From: Rhodothermus profundi
GTDB lineage: Bacteria > Bacteroidota > Rhodothermia > Rhodothermales > Rhodothermaceae
DNA length: 64,000 bases
Assembly: GCF_900142415.1 (NCBI RefSeq)
Contig: NZ_FRAU01000005.1
Coordinates: forward strand, 99,854 to 163,853
Direction: 5' to 3'
The notes beneath the pieces are model-generated. The model made no database searches. It had not been told where the DNA came from and saw only the letters and a program-made list of their open reading frames with translations. A program made the translations under genes and the position numbers. This document shows positions 17,859-24,699 of the stretch, piece after piece. How positions within the stretch are numbered: position 1 is the stretch's first letter; every line of letters starts with the position of its first letter.

Positions 17859-18278
17859 TTAGCGCCGTTTGACTCGTGTCCACAGATAACTGACCATGAA
17901 AAGGCCGGCTGTCCACTGGAGCAAAGCGGAAAGCATCAGCAATCCGCGCCACCAGACCGAGGCGGTCCAGGTAATCGCCGGCTCGGACAGGATACGTAGC
18001 ACAATCCCGGCATTGAGCAGAGGGTAAGCGGCTCGGGCCAGTGCCTGGGGACCATACGGACGCGCGCGCGAATGCCGCGGAAACAACCAGAATGCCACCC
18101 CAAAAATCAGTTGGGTTAGCCAGCCCACGGTCAGCAAATGAATCCACGCAGGCCAGAATACTCCCTGCCAGCGCTGCAACCCACCTTCTGCAGGCCATAC
18201 AATGACGATCCCCAGCAGCAATGCTAGCGCCAGATAGGCCAGGGCTGTTTTTACGTACCAGCGCGATAAATCAGGCAT
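17859..18278 (-). CDS. Small four-helix membrane protein, oxidase subunit I-like
   Basis: The 139-residue membrane protein has four hydrophobic segments. Its key helix is WIHLLTVGWLTQLIFGVAFW ending LFPRHSR, which resembles His-bearing helices of cbb3 oxidase/NO reductase subunit I and parallels the helix in the downstream neighbour. The start at MPDLSRWYVK was chosen over an upstream in-frame ATG because the longer version adds a charged, non-family stretch inside the previous gene. The chosen start overlaps the previous gene by 8 bases, and the next gene starts 3 bases after its stop, so all three are tightly coupled. Confidence 0.62.
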   Translation of the reverse strand: MPDLSRWYVKTALAYLALALLLGIVIVWPAEGGLQRWQGVFWPAWIHLLTVGWLTQLIFGVAFWLFPRHSRARPYGPQALARAAYPLLNAGIVLRILSEPAITWTASVWWRGLLMLSALLQWTAGLFMVSYLWTRVKRR

Positions 18279-19368
18279 ATCGGTCCCTGTGGGTTTGCGT
18301 ACGCGTCCGCCGATGCGCTGCCCAGGTTGTCCCAAGAGTAACCATCAGAAAGACCAGGATTGCCAGGGCATTTACCAGGCCCCCCCATCGCCGCCACACA
18401 AGCATCTCTGTTACATCTCCGATCACGCGCATCAGCAGCCCGCCATGCAGTAATACCAGATGTCCATAAAAAAACGACCGGTACGCTACAGGAACGCCCA
18501 GCACGGCCGGAAAAATGATAGGCGCATGCCCGAAAACCATGCTGAAAACAAATCCTACGAATATCGAATGCAACGCCGCATCGTACCAGGGTCCAGCCAT
18601 CAGTTGTCCGTAAACAAGCATGATGAATCCCCCCACTCCAAGCCAACCATATCCTGATAGCAGACACCAGGCAATAAAGCGCGTCAGCCCACGCTGTCGC
18701 ACCGTATACCGGGCTATATCGTAGCGCAGCAGCCAGAGCATGAGCAGTAGCAGCGCCGCTCCTGTCAGACGCCAGGCCAGCGTCCCCTGGACAAAGGTAA
18801 GCCCCAATCCCAGTCCAAGCAGCCCCACAATCCCCAGAAATCTGCGCGCTACCTGCGCGTCATGCAGCAGGATACGACTGAGCTCAAGCCGCTCACCAGC
18901 AATGGTCAGTACCAGAAAAGCCATCCACCAGGGCGTCACCAGCGATGCCGGCTGTCCTGCTGCCCAGGCAACCGTTCCCACCAGTAACGCAAGCGCTCCG
19001 GCCGCCATAACCTGCAAGGAAAGGTGTCGCTGCCGGCGCCATGCCACGTTTAACATACCCACCAGTCCCAGGCTTGCCAGGATGAGCAGCAGGGGGCCTG
19101 CCCACGTGCTACCCATCAGGATCAATAGCGCCCCTCCTCCAAAGGCCGCTGGCACGACATAGCCTTCTCGTCGGTCCAGCGCTACAGCTCGCTCCAGGCT
19201 GATTAGCGTGCCAAAAAAACCGGGTACCATAAGCAGGCCGTGCAGCGTGCCCCACCAAACCTGCTGCCCGAGCTGCCAGCCCAGTCGTTCCACTCCCGCA
19301 GCCAGTCCGGCCAGCAGCGCCACAACGCCAGGTACCAGAAGTGGCAGGCGGTGCAAGAAGTGCTTCAT
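18271..19368 (-). CDS. Polytopic membrane protein, NnrS/oxidase-like
   Basis: The 365-residue protein has about ten to twelve membrane helices. Histidines sit in helices with conserved-looking glycine and aromatic context: WWGTLHGLLMVPGFFGTLIS near residue 40, ALHSIFVGFVFSMVFGHAPI near residue 270, and FFYGHLVLLHGGLLMR near 300. Such buried histidines occur in NnrS (a haem-copper protein tied to nitric oxide metabolism) and in oxidase subunit I, but I cannot place it firmly in either family. It heads the three-gene unit with 18278-17859 and 17855-17448 and lies downstream of cupin, CopD-like and ric genes. A role in NO or haem/copper homeostasis is inferred from company. Confidence 0.6.
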   Translation of the reverse strand: MKHFLHRLPLLVPGVVALLAGLAAGVERLGWQLGQQVWWGTLHGLLMVPGFFGTLISLERAVALDRREGYVVPAAFGGGALLILMGSTWAGPLLLILASLGLVGMLNVAWRRQRHLSLQVMAAGALALLVGTVAWAAGQPASLVTPWWMAFLVLTIAGERLELSRILLHDAQVARRFLGIVGLLGLGLGLTFVQGTLAWRLTGAALLLLMLWLLRYDIARYTVRQRGLTRFIAWCLLSGYGWLGVGGFIMLVYGQLMAGPWYDAALHSIFVGFVFSMVFGHAPIIFPAVLGVPVAYRSFFYGHLVLLHGGLLMRVIGDVTEMLVWRRWGGLVNALAILVFLMVTLGTTWAAHRRTRTQTHRDRYA

Positions 19369-19478
19369 CTCCTCAAAAATGTTCGGCCACCTGTCCGGCC
19401 AGGTAAGGCCCTCGCCGCACCAATACAGCCATCCGTCCGGATGACCATTGTATTTCGACGATGTACGAACATAAGCGT

Positions 19479-19844
19479 TTAAGCGGCTCGATGATTCAAA
19501 GCGGCTTCTATCTCTTCGTAGTCGGCTGCCCGTGAAGGCGGAGACACCACCGCCAGCGCCACCAACCGCGTATGGGCCCGAATGCTTCGGGCCACATCGG
19601 CGGGCACGAAGACCACAGAGCCTGGGCCGACTACCCCTTCCTTTTCGCCGGCAACGACTAGTCCGTGCCCTTCCAGGATTGTCAACACCAGATCCTCTTC
19701 CGGCTGGTGCAGCGGAATCTGCTGGCCGGGTTCAAAGCACACAAGCTGCACCTTCAGGCGCTCATTTTGCGCCAGCAAAACCGGTCGTAACTGATGGCGG
19801 TCGCACTGCACCCACTCTGCAGCTTTAAGGATGAATGGTTCCAT
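19479..19844 (-). CDS. Small single-domain cupin protein
   Basis: The 121-residue protein is one beta-barrel cupin. Motif 1 is present in reduced form (QQIPLHQPEEDLVLTILEGHG), followed by GPGSVVFVPADVARSIRAHT as motif 2. The metal-ligand set is incomplete: His and Glu are seen in motif 1 and the motif 2 His is replaced by Arg-Ala, so catalytic metal binding is doubtful. AAAAAGGGGCG precedes the ATG. It is 27 bases downstream of the CopD-like gene. Small cupins of this kind commonly accompany NO/anaerobic-respiration clusters, but a function cannot be assigned. Confidence 0.75.
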   Translation of the reverse strand: MEPFILKAAEWVQCDRHQLRPVLLAQNERLKVQLVCFEPGQQIPLHQPEEDLVLTILEGHGLVVAGEKEGVVGPGSVVFVPADVARSIRAHTRLVALAVVSPPSRAADYEEIEAALNHRAA

Positions 19845-19871
19845 CGCCCCTTTTTATTTACGGTTACTTCG

Positions 19872-20375
19872 CTATCTACCCCCACCACGCACCAGCAATA
19901 CGGCCAATGCCAGAATCACCAGCGACAGCAGCGTCATGAGCCGGCCCAGATAGCTGGCTGTTCGACGCAACCGCTCGGCTGACGCTGCTCCGCGTTCCAG
20001 TAGTTGCATGGTGCGCGGCCCCAGATAAAAGTCGTGCACCGCACTGATACCCATCACCAGAAGCACCAGCACGAGTTTCCAGGCCAGCGTACGCCCCCAC
20101 GGCCCCTGCCAGAGCGCCCCCGACCATAAATCATCCCATCCATAGCCACGATACCCAATGTTCACAATGCCTGTCCCCACCAGGAGCAGCAGCACCGCCC
20201 ACCCGATCCACCGAAAGCGCAGACCAAGCCGGTAAAGCAGTGCCGTCCGAACCGATGCAAACTCTGGCCGCCGCAGCAGCGGCACTACCGCCACGCCCAG
20301 AAAAATCATGGACCCAATCCAGACCGTAGCGGCCAGAATATGTAGCCAGACGGAAAACAGATACCAGCCAGACAT
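19872..20375 (-). CDS. CopD-domain membrane protein
   Basis: The 167-residue integral membrane protein has four hydrophobic segments. The opening WLHILAATVWIGSMIFLGVA is characteristic of the CopD/YcnJ domain, with His and Trp in the first helix, and MGISAVHDFYLGPRTMQ adds a further His. CopD-type domains are associated with copper passage across the inner membrane. The neighbouring oxidase-like and NO-related genes would fit copper or haem supply for a respiratory enzyme. A -35/-10-like pair (TTGCTT, 18 bases, TAATCT) lies in the 170-base space upstream, so it may start a separate transcript from the ric operon. Confidence 0.75.
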   Translation of the reverse strand: MSGWYLFSVWLHILAATVWIGSMIFLGVAVVPLLRRPEFASVRTALLYRLGLRFRWIGWAVLLLLVGTGIVNIGYRGYGWDDLWSGALWQGPWGRTLAWKLVLVLLVMGISAVHDFYLGPRTMQLLERGAASAERLRRTASYLGRLMTLLSLVILALAVLLVRGGGR

Positions 20376-20545
20376 CCTACTGCGCCTTTACTGCACCCCA
20401 GATTACCGTTCGCGTTATGACCCAAGCAATGGTTTTTAAAGCGACCAGTTCATGCTTTTGCGTGCGTTGCCCCTGAAGCCAAGAAAGTAGGCCGCTCGGC
20501 TACGACCAGTCCCGGATCGACAACCATAACGATTGAAGCAACGCG

Positions 20546-20863
20546 TCACCCTGAGCCCTCGAAGTCGGCCAGCCGATAGAACCATATTTCCCAGTCTTCG
20601 TCCTGCCCGTGCGCAATCCAGTGCGCCCAGCCTTTCTGGTGCATCACCCCCAGCAGCGGCACCGGCTTAAACGTCGCGCGCAGGCGCAGCACATGCCCGG
20701 GAGGCATGCGTTCGACCGTTTCCATGATACGGGAGAAAGGCTCCCCACCGCTCTGCAGAATTGGCCGCACGTCCAGCTCAACAAAGCGGGTTGCCGGAAG
20801 TCTGGCCAGAAAAGTCGGAGGTGAAGTCATTGCCTTTGTCATGGTTTTGCCAGGTTTCAACAT
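20546..20863 (-). CDS. DUF2249 protein
   Basis: The 105-residue protein has the DUF2249 pattern: VELDVRPILQSGGEPFSRIM, then VLRLRATFKPVPLLGVMHQK and WEIWFYRL at the end. The domain has a TusA/IF3-C-like alpha/beta fold and is repeatedly found next to hemerythrin-type and nitric-oxide-response genes. Its biochemical role is unknown. Its ATG shares one base with the stop of the DUF59 gene (TAATG), so translation is coupled. Internal ATG codons 8 and 12 residues in are alternatives. It ends the ric unit. Confidence 0.85.
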   Translation of the reverse strand: MLKPGKTMTKAMTSPPTFLARLPATRFVELDVRPILQSGGEPFSRIMETVERMPPGHVLRLRATFKPVPLLGVMHQKGWAHWIAHGQDEDWEIWFYRLADFEGSG

Positions 20864-21174
20864 TACAAAAACCTGTTGTGCCGCACTTCAGGGTCAATCA
20901 TGTGCGGCGACCAGGGAGGATCCCACACCAGCTCAATGACGCCACGCCGGACGCCCGGGGTGCGCTGCAGCACACGGGCCACTTCCTGCTGGATATAGCG
21001 CGCCAGCGGACAGGCTGGCGTGGTCATGGTGAGTTTGACCATTACCGTACCATCCGGCGACACCTGGAGATCGTAAATCAGGCCTAAATCGACAATGTTC
21101 AGGCCTATCTCCGAGTCGATTATGGTCCGCAGCCGACCAGCCAGCGCCAGGCGAGACGGTACAGGCGTGCTCAT
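20863..21174 (-). CDS. DUF59/MIP18-family Fe-S assembly protein
   Basis: The 103-residue protein is a DUF59 (MIP18/SufT/PaaD-like) domain, a family that helps deliver or assemble Fe-S clusters. Visible features are SEIGLNIVDLGLIYDLQVSP and MTTPACPLARYIQQEV, which carries the conserved Cys after TxxxCP, and ELVWDPPWSPHMID at the C-terminus. It overlaps the upstream small gene as ATGA and the downstream DUF2249 gene as TAATG. Placement directly behind ric suggests rebuilding Fe-S clusters damaged by nitric oxide or oxidation. Confidence 0.9.
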   Translation of the reverse strand: MSTPVPSRLALAGRLRTIIDSEIGLNIVDLGLIYDLQVSPDGTVMVKLTMTTPACPLARYIQQEVARVLQRTPGVRRGVIELVWDPPWSPHMIDPEVRHNRFL

Positions 21175-21311
21175 AAACGCTTCGCATTTTCGCCGGGACG
21201 CGTCAGCTCACCAGGGCAGCCCAAATGTTCAAGCCACTCCGTCTCGTCGTTGGGCCAAGCATCTGCCTGTTTGCCTTCCCCTGAGGGTGCTGCCTCTCCC
21301 GGCTCTGTCAT
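21171..21311 (-). CDS. 46-residue acidic small protein in the ric operon
   Basis: This short frame begins at ATG 21309-21311, 9 bases after the ric stop, with GAAGGGC 5 bases before the start. It ends in an ATGA overlap with the DUF59 gene. The product starts MTEPGEAAPSGEGKQADAWP and continues with an EWLEHLGCPGELTRPGENA segment. It is strongly acidic with one Cys in a Leu-Gly-Cys-Pro-Gly context and has no membrane helix. Ribosome binding site, precise overlap and lack of any other gene in this 146-base space support it as real. No family recognised. A scaffold or partner of the DUF59 protein is a guess. Confidence 0.6.
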   Translation of the reverse strand: MTEPGEAAPSGEGKQADAWPNDETEWLEHLGCPGELTRPGENAKRL

Positions 21312-21320
21312 AGATGCCCT

Positions 21321-22031
21321 TCAGGCAGCCGCTTCCGCCAACAGGCGACGCGCCCGCGGAAACAGAATATTGTTCTCCCGATGCACGTGGCGATGCATAT
21401 CAGACGCCAGGGCCCGAAGCCCTGCAAGCAGAGCCCGGAAGCTATGGCAAGCTCCTTCGGGAGGCTGATAATTGTTGGACAGCTCTTTCAATCGATGCAG
21501 CGCCTCACCTGCAGCATCGTGCTCCTGCTCGGCCTGCTGTAGCAACGGCTCTAGTTCGAGGCCGGCCTCTGTCGATCCCTGCTCTAACGCCCGTATCCGA
21601 GAGAAAATCATTTCCTCTTCGCAGTGCATGTGCGCCTCCAGCGCCGACTTGAGTCGCTCGAAGACCTCCTGTCCTTCGCGCAGCCAGGGATTTCGGTCGC
21701 CATGTACCGCCACCACGCGTTTCAGGAGCGCGCTCAGGCGAGGTAGTTCACGCCGCAGGTAAGCGTGATGTGTCGCCACAATATGATCGATCAGGTTCGA
21801 CAGGGGTTGCGTCCGCCAGTCGATGACTGGTTCACTGACGGCTTCGGTCGTTCCCAGCGCCTCCAGCACAGCAGCTACCGTCGCAGGATCCAGGCCGCGC
21901 GCGCGGCAGGCCTCTTCCAGCGTGCGGCTCCCTCCACAGCAGTAATCCAGACCCAGTTGATCAAACAGCCTGGCGCGCCGTTCGTCGGCCGCCACCAGTT
22001 CTCCCAGGGTCTGATGGATCCATGGATGCAT
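21321..22031 (-). CDS. ric: Iron-sulfur cluster repair di-iron protein RIC (YtfE/ScdA)
   Basis: The 236-residue protein repairs Fe-S clusters damaged by nitric oxide or oxidants and can reduce NO. The N-terminal ScdA_N domain ends in DYCCGGSRTLEEAC (Cys31, Cys32). The hemerythrin-like four-helix bundle follows with the expected carboxylate/His ligands: HIVATHHAYLRRELPRL, AHMHCEEEMIF, AEQEHDAAGEAL, and SDMHRHVHRENNILFPR. The start MHPWIHQTLG has GGAGGA 3 bases upstream; a 19-residue longer frame lacks support. It heads a leftward unit with a small gene, DUF59 and DUF2249 and is divergent from a SufR-like regulator. Confidence 0.95.
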   Translation of the reverse strand: MHPWIHQTLGELVAADERRARLFDQLGLDYCCGGSRTLEEACRARGLDPATVAAVLEALGTTEAVSEPVIDWRTQPLSNLIDHIVATHHAYLRRELPRLSALLKRVVAVHGDRNPWLREGQEVFERLKSALEAHMHCEEEMIFSRIRALEQGSTEAGLELEPLLQQAEQEHDAAGEALHRLKELSNNYQPPEGACHSFRALLAGLRALASDMHRHVHRENNILFPRARRLLAEAAA

Positions 22032-22092
22032 GACTCCTCCGTGCAGTTGTTGCAATTTGTGCCCATTCCAATTTAGGACAAATGACAACTTA

Positions 22093-22122
22093 AATGTATT
22101 TCCTTGGATGGATGACTGTCAA
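22093..22122 (-). promoter_or_regulatory. Candidate promoter of the ric operon
   Basis: Reading leftward, a perfect -35 TTGACA (22117-22122) is followed after 18 bases by TACATT (22093-22098). The ric ATG is about 62 bases further on. The -35 is the mirror image of the -35 of the divergent regulator gene, separated by 26 bases. Confidence 0.55.
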
Positions 22123-22148
22123 GTTTTTGAAGGAAGAAATCTTCTTTA

Positions 22149-22177
22149 TTGACAGAAGCTCCATGATCCTGTAGTTT
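22149..22177 (+). promoter_or_regulatory. Candidate promoter of the SufR-like regulator
   Basis: A perfect -35 TTGACA (22149-22154) and a 17-base spacer lead to TAGTTT (22172-22177); the ATG is at 22210. Between this -35 and the divergent one is a short GAAGA-aa-TCTTC symmetry, which could be the regulator's operator. Confidence 0.55.
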
Positions 22178-22209
22178 TAAAGGGAGTCCTGATAGGAAGA
22201 GGCCGCTTA

Positions 22210-22857
22210 ATGGAGACCTGGACGCTGCTTGGTTCCGATACGAAGCGCCAGTTGCTGCATCTGCTCAAGCGGCGCGGGCAGCTCACCTTGAACGAAGCAG
22301 TTGCGGCAACCGGTTTGACGCGTCCTACCCTTCGAGAGCACCTGGTGCAACTGGAGCGGGATGGCCTGGTGTACCACACGACTGCGCGTCAGCGACGCGG
22401 CCGTCCGTTTCTGCTTTACCGCCTGACGTCGGCGGGCGCGCAGCTTTTTCCTAATCGGGACGGGTCGCTGCTGGGCCGTCTGCTCTGTTTTTTGCAGAAG
22501 GAAGGCGCTGACGATCTACTGCAGCGCTTTTTTGAGCAGTACTGGGAGGAGCGTCTGCAAGCTGCGCAGCAACGACTGCAAGCTGCGGACACGCTGGAGA
22601 AGCGGTTGGCGGTGCTGCGCGCATTCCTGGAAGAGGAGGGATTTATGCCTGAGATTGTCTGCTCCGCGCAGGGCATTGAAATTCGCGCGTGCAACTGTCC
22701 GTTTTGGGAAACGGTCCGGCATACGCGTTTGCCCTGTTACCTGGAAGCTCGCTTTTTTGAACAGCTCCTTGGACAAAAAGCAGTTCGCGTCACCTATATT
22801 CCTGAGGGGAGTCCGGCGTGCCGTTACCTGTTTGAGAGGCGCCAGTCCAGCCGTTAA
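22210..22857 (+). CDS. SufR-like winged-helix regulator with Cys cluster
   Basis: The 215-residue protein has an N-terminal winged helix (residues about 8-72: NEAVAATGLTRPTLREHLVQ as recognition region, then the RRGRPFLLYRLT wing), a helical middle, and a C-terminal Cys-rich part. Cysteines lie at 151, 161, 163, 176 and 204; the Cys163-x12-Cys176 spacing with a later Cys in GSPACRYLF resembles the Fe-S-binding region of SufR-type repressors. It is divergent from ric, so sensing of Fe-S status or NO through a labile cluster and control of ric and itself is a strong inference. No suf genes are nearby. An ArsR/DeoR label alone would understate the C-terminal part. Confidence 0.8.
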   Translation: METWTLLGSDTKRQLLHLLKRRGQLTLNEAVAATGLTRPTLREHLVQLERDGLVYHTTARQRRGRPFLLYRLTSAGAQLFPNRDGSLLGRLLCFLQKEGADDLLQRFFEQYWEERLQAAQQRLQAADTLEKRLAVLRAFLEEEGFMPEIVCSAQGIEIRACNCPFWETVRHTRLPCYLEARFFEQLLGQKAVRVTYIPEGSPACRYLFERRQSSR

Positions 22858-22870
22858 GTTGCTCTATAGG

Positions 22871-22914
22871 GGAAGATGCCCGTATCTTCCAGGCGTTCGG
22901 CGCATCCCGAACGC
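22871..22914 (+). other. Two tandem hairpins in a leader region
   Basis: GGAAGA (22871-22876) pairs with TCTTCC (22885-22890), and GCGTTCGG (22893-22900) pairs with CCGAACGC (22907-22914). They fill most of the 90 bases between the regulator and the next gene. No T-run follows, so they are not classic terminators. They may act as an mRNA processing or stability element, or as a Rho-dependent attenuation site. Confidence 0.4.
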
Positions 22915-22947
22915 TTCTCGTTATGTTGTAGCTTAATTGGTTCCATC

Positions 22948-23613
22948 ATGTCAACACAGTTTTCCTGGCATAACTGGGTGGCGCGCTCATTTGCCCGCGT
23001 CTTTACGCGGCGGCTGGGCGTTCTTTTTCGTCGGTACACCAACGGTGCGGTGCTGAACCGGCATGCGCTCCATGAGGAGGCGGAGCAACTCCGGCAATCA
23101 AACCAGGACCTGGCCCTTGATCCCCCTGCCCAGGTGCATTTGCTCATGACGTCCTACGTGCTGGCTGGCTATCGCATTCTGCAAGACCACGGGCTTTCTC
23201 CGGAAGCAGCCAGAGCACTCCTGCAGCAGGCTTTTGCTGGAATGGGCAGACGATGGATCTGGCTGTTCACCTGGCTGCAAATGCGCCTGGCTCGCAATCC
23301 TCTGGAAATGCTGCGTCAGACAGCCCGGCGACGGGCACGCACCGATTATGGCGCCACGTTTCATTTTTCAGAAACCGGAAATGCGGAGGCCTTTACCCTG
23401 CTCGTGCATCGCTGCTTTTATTACGACTTCTTCCGGCGAAATGGGCATCCAGAGCTGACCCTTATCTTCTGCGCCTGGGATCGCAACTGGGCCGATGCCA
23501 TCCGTCCCGAGCGGGACGGCGTGCGTTTCGAGCGCCCCACGACCCTGGCTGAAGGGCAGGATGCCTGTCGTTTCGTTTTTCGACGAGACACGCGTCCGCA
23601 AAATCCAGCTTGA
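22948..23613 (+). CDS. ATC-hydrolase family (L-2-amino-thiazoline-4-carboxylate hydrolase-like) protein
   Basis: The 221-residue protein shows the ATC_hydrolase family ending: LVHRCFYYDFFRRNGHPEL, LIFCAWDRNWADAI, then FERPTTLAEGQDACRFVFRR. In Pseudomonas the founding enzyme opens the thiazoline ring during cysteine formation, but most family members are uncharacterised and the Cys-rich C-terminus could serve other chemistry. The start MSTQFSWHNW was preferred over a 24-residue longer frame that would run through the leader hairpins. It follows the SufR-like gene on the same strand and might link sulfur supply to Fe-S repair, which is inference. Confidence 0.72.
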   Translation: MSTQFSWHNWVARSFARVFTRRLGVLFRRYTNGAVLNRHALHEEAEQLRQSNQDLALDPPAQVHLLMTSYVLAGYRILQDHGLSPEAARALLQQAFAGMGRRWIWLFTWLQMRLARNPLEMLRQTARRRARTDYGATFHFSETGNAEAFTLLVHRCFYYDFFRRNGHPELTLIFCAWDRNWADAIRPERDGVRFERPTTLAEGQDACRFVFRRDTRPQNPA

Positions 23614-23688
23614 AAAAAAGCGCCTCTTCACTCCAACTTATTGTTTATATTCCACCAAAAGCGCCTTCGCACCATCCCTCCCTCCAAC

Positions 23689-24699
23689 ATGATAAAGGTT
23701 CTGCGCATTGCGTGGCTTCCGGTGCTGCTGGGAGTAGGAGGTGCCTGCCGGCCTGCCCCGGTTCCAGCAATTCCTGAGCCTCAGTACCACCTGACGGCCG
23801 AGCAAACCCACAACAAATTCAGCCGCCGAATCGCACCGGTATTGCGCGTTCCATCGGGCGCAATTATTGAGCTGGAGCTGAAAGAAGCAACCGATGGGCA
23901 GTTAACGCCTGCTTCTACCGCTGACGACATTCCTCAGGTCAGTTTCGATCCGATCCATCCGCTTACGGGCCCGATTTACGTGGAAGGTGCAGAGCCCGGC
24001 GACGTGCTGGCGGTTACTATCCATCAAATCGAGCTGGAAGGATGGGGTTGGGCTGGCATCTTCCCGGGCTTTGGTTTTCTGGCCGACACGTTCACCGAGC
24101 CGTTTCTGAAAATTTTCCAGTTTGATCCGGCCGCTCAGACCGTCGATTTCGGGCGCGGATTTCGCATTCCCCTGCGCCCCTTTCCCGGAGTGATTGGCGT
24201 AGCTCCCGATACCGACTCGCTGCTTTCTACGATTCCTCCGCGGGCCAATGGCGGCAACATGGACAATCCGTTTTTAACGGTCGGGACGACAGTTTACCTG
24301 CCTGTGTTTGTGGAAGGTGCCTTGCTATCGCTGGGCGACCCGCACGCGGCTCAGGGATTGGGGGAAGTCAGTGGAACCGCCATCGAGGCTCCGATGCGGG
24401 TGGTGATTGAAGTGCGCGTGTTAAAGGATCGCTCCATTCCAGAACCGCAGTATGAAACCGATGCGTATTATGCTGTCACGGCTTTTGCAACCACGCTGGA
24501 CGAAGCAGCCCGCAAAGCCACCCGCTACATGATCGACCACCTGGTGCAGACTTATGGGCTGGCTCCTGAAGAAGCCTATGTGCTTTGTTCACTGGCCGGC
24601 GAGCTGCACATTGCCGAAGTGGTTGATGTGCCACATGTGCTGGTGGCCATGCACCTGCCCAAGACCGTTCTGCCTGCCCCCGAAACGCGCGCTGAGTGA
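23689..24699 (+). CDS. Acetamidase/formamidase family lipoprotein
   Basis: The 336-residue protein has a lipoprotein signal ending VGGAC (Cys20), then the acetamidase/formamidase (FmdA_AmdA) fold: THNKFSRRIAPVLRVPSGAI, LTGPIYVEGAEPGDVLAVTI, IPPRANGGNMDNPFLTVGTT, PVFVEGALLSLGDPHAAQGL and AYVLCSLAGELHIAEVVD. Those enzymes hydrolyse short amides to ammonia and acid. Being lipid-anchored it would act in the periplasm or at the surface. The start was moved to ATG 23689 so that the signal peptide is complete. No Shine-Dalgarno is evident. Its stop abuts the 3' end of the opposing guanine deaminase gene with no base between. Confidence 0.87.
   Translation: MIKVLRIAWLPVLLGVGGACRPAPVPAIPEPQYHLTAEQTHNKFSRRIAPVLRVPSGAIIELELKEATDGQLTPASTADDIPQVSFDPIHPLTGPIYVEGAEPGDVLAVTIHQIELEGWGWAGIFPGFGFLADTFTEPFLKIFQFDPAAQTVDFGRGFRIPLRPFPGVIGVAPDTDSLLSTIPPRANGGNMDNPFLTVGTTVYLPVFVEGALLSLGDPHAAQGLGEVSGTAIEAPMRVVIEVRVLKDRSIPEPQYETDAYYAVTAFATTLDEAARKATRYMIDHLVQTYGLAPEEAYVLCSLAGELHIAEVVDVPHVLVAMHLPKTVLPAPETRAE

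Noticed and set aside
22116-22155. CTGTCAA/TTGACAG inverted repeat as a stand-alone operator
   Set aside because: Each arm is a consensus -35 for one of the divergent genes, which explains the symmetry without a separate operator.
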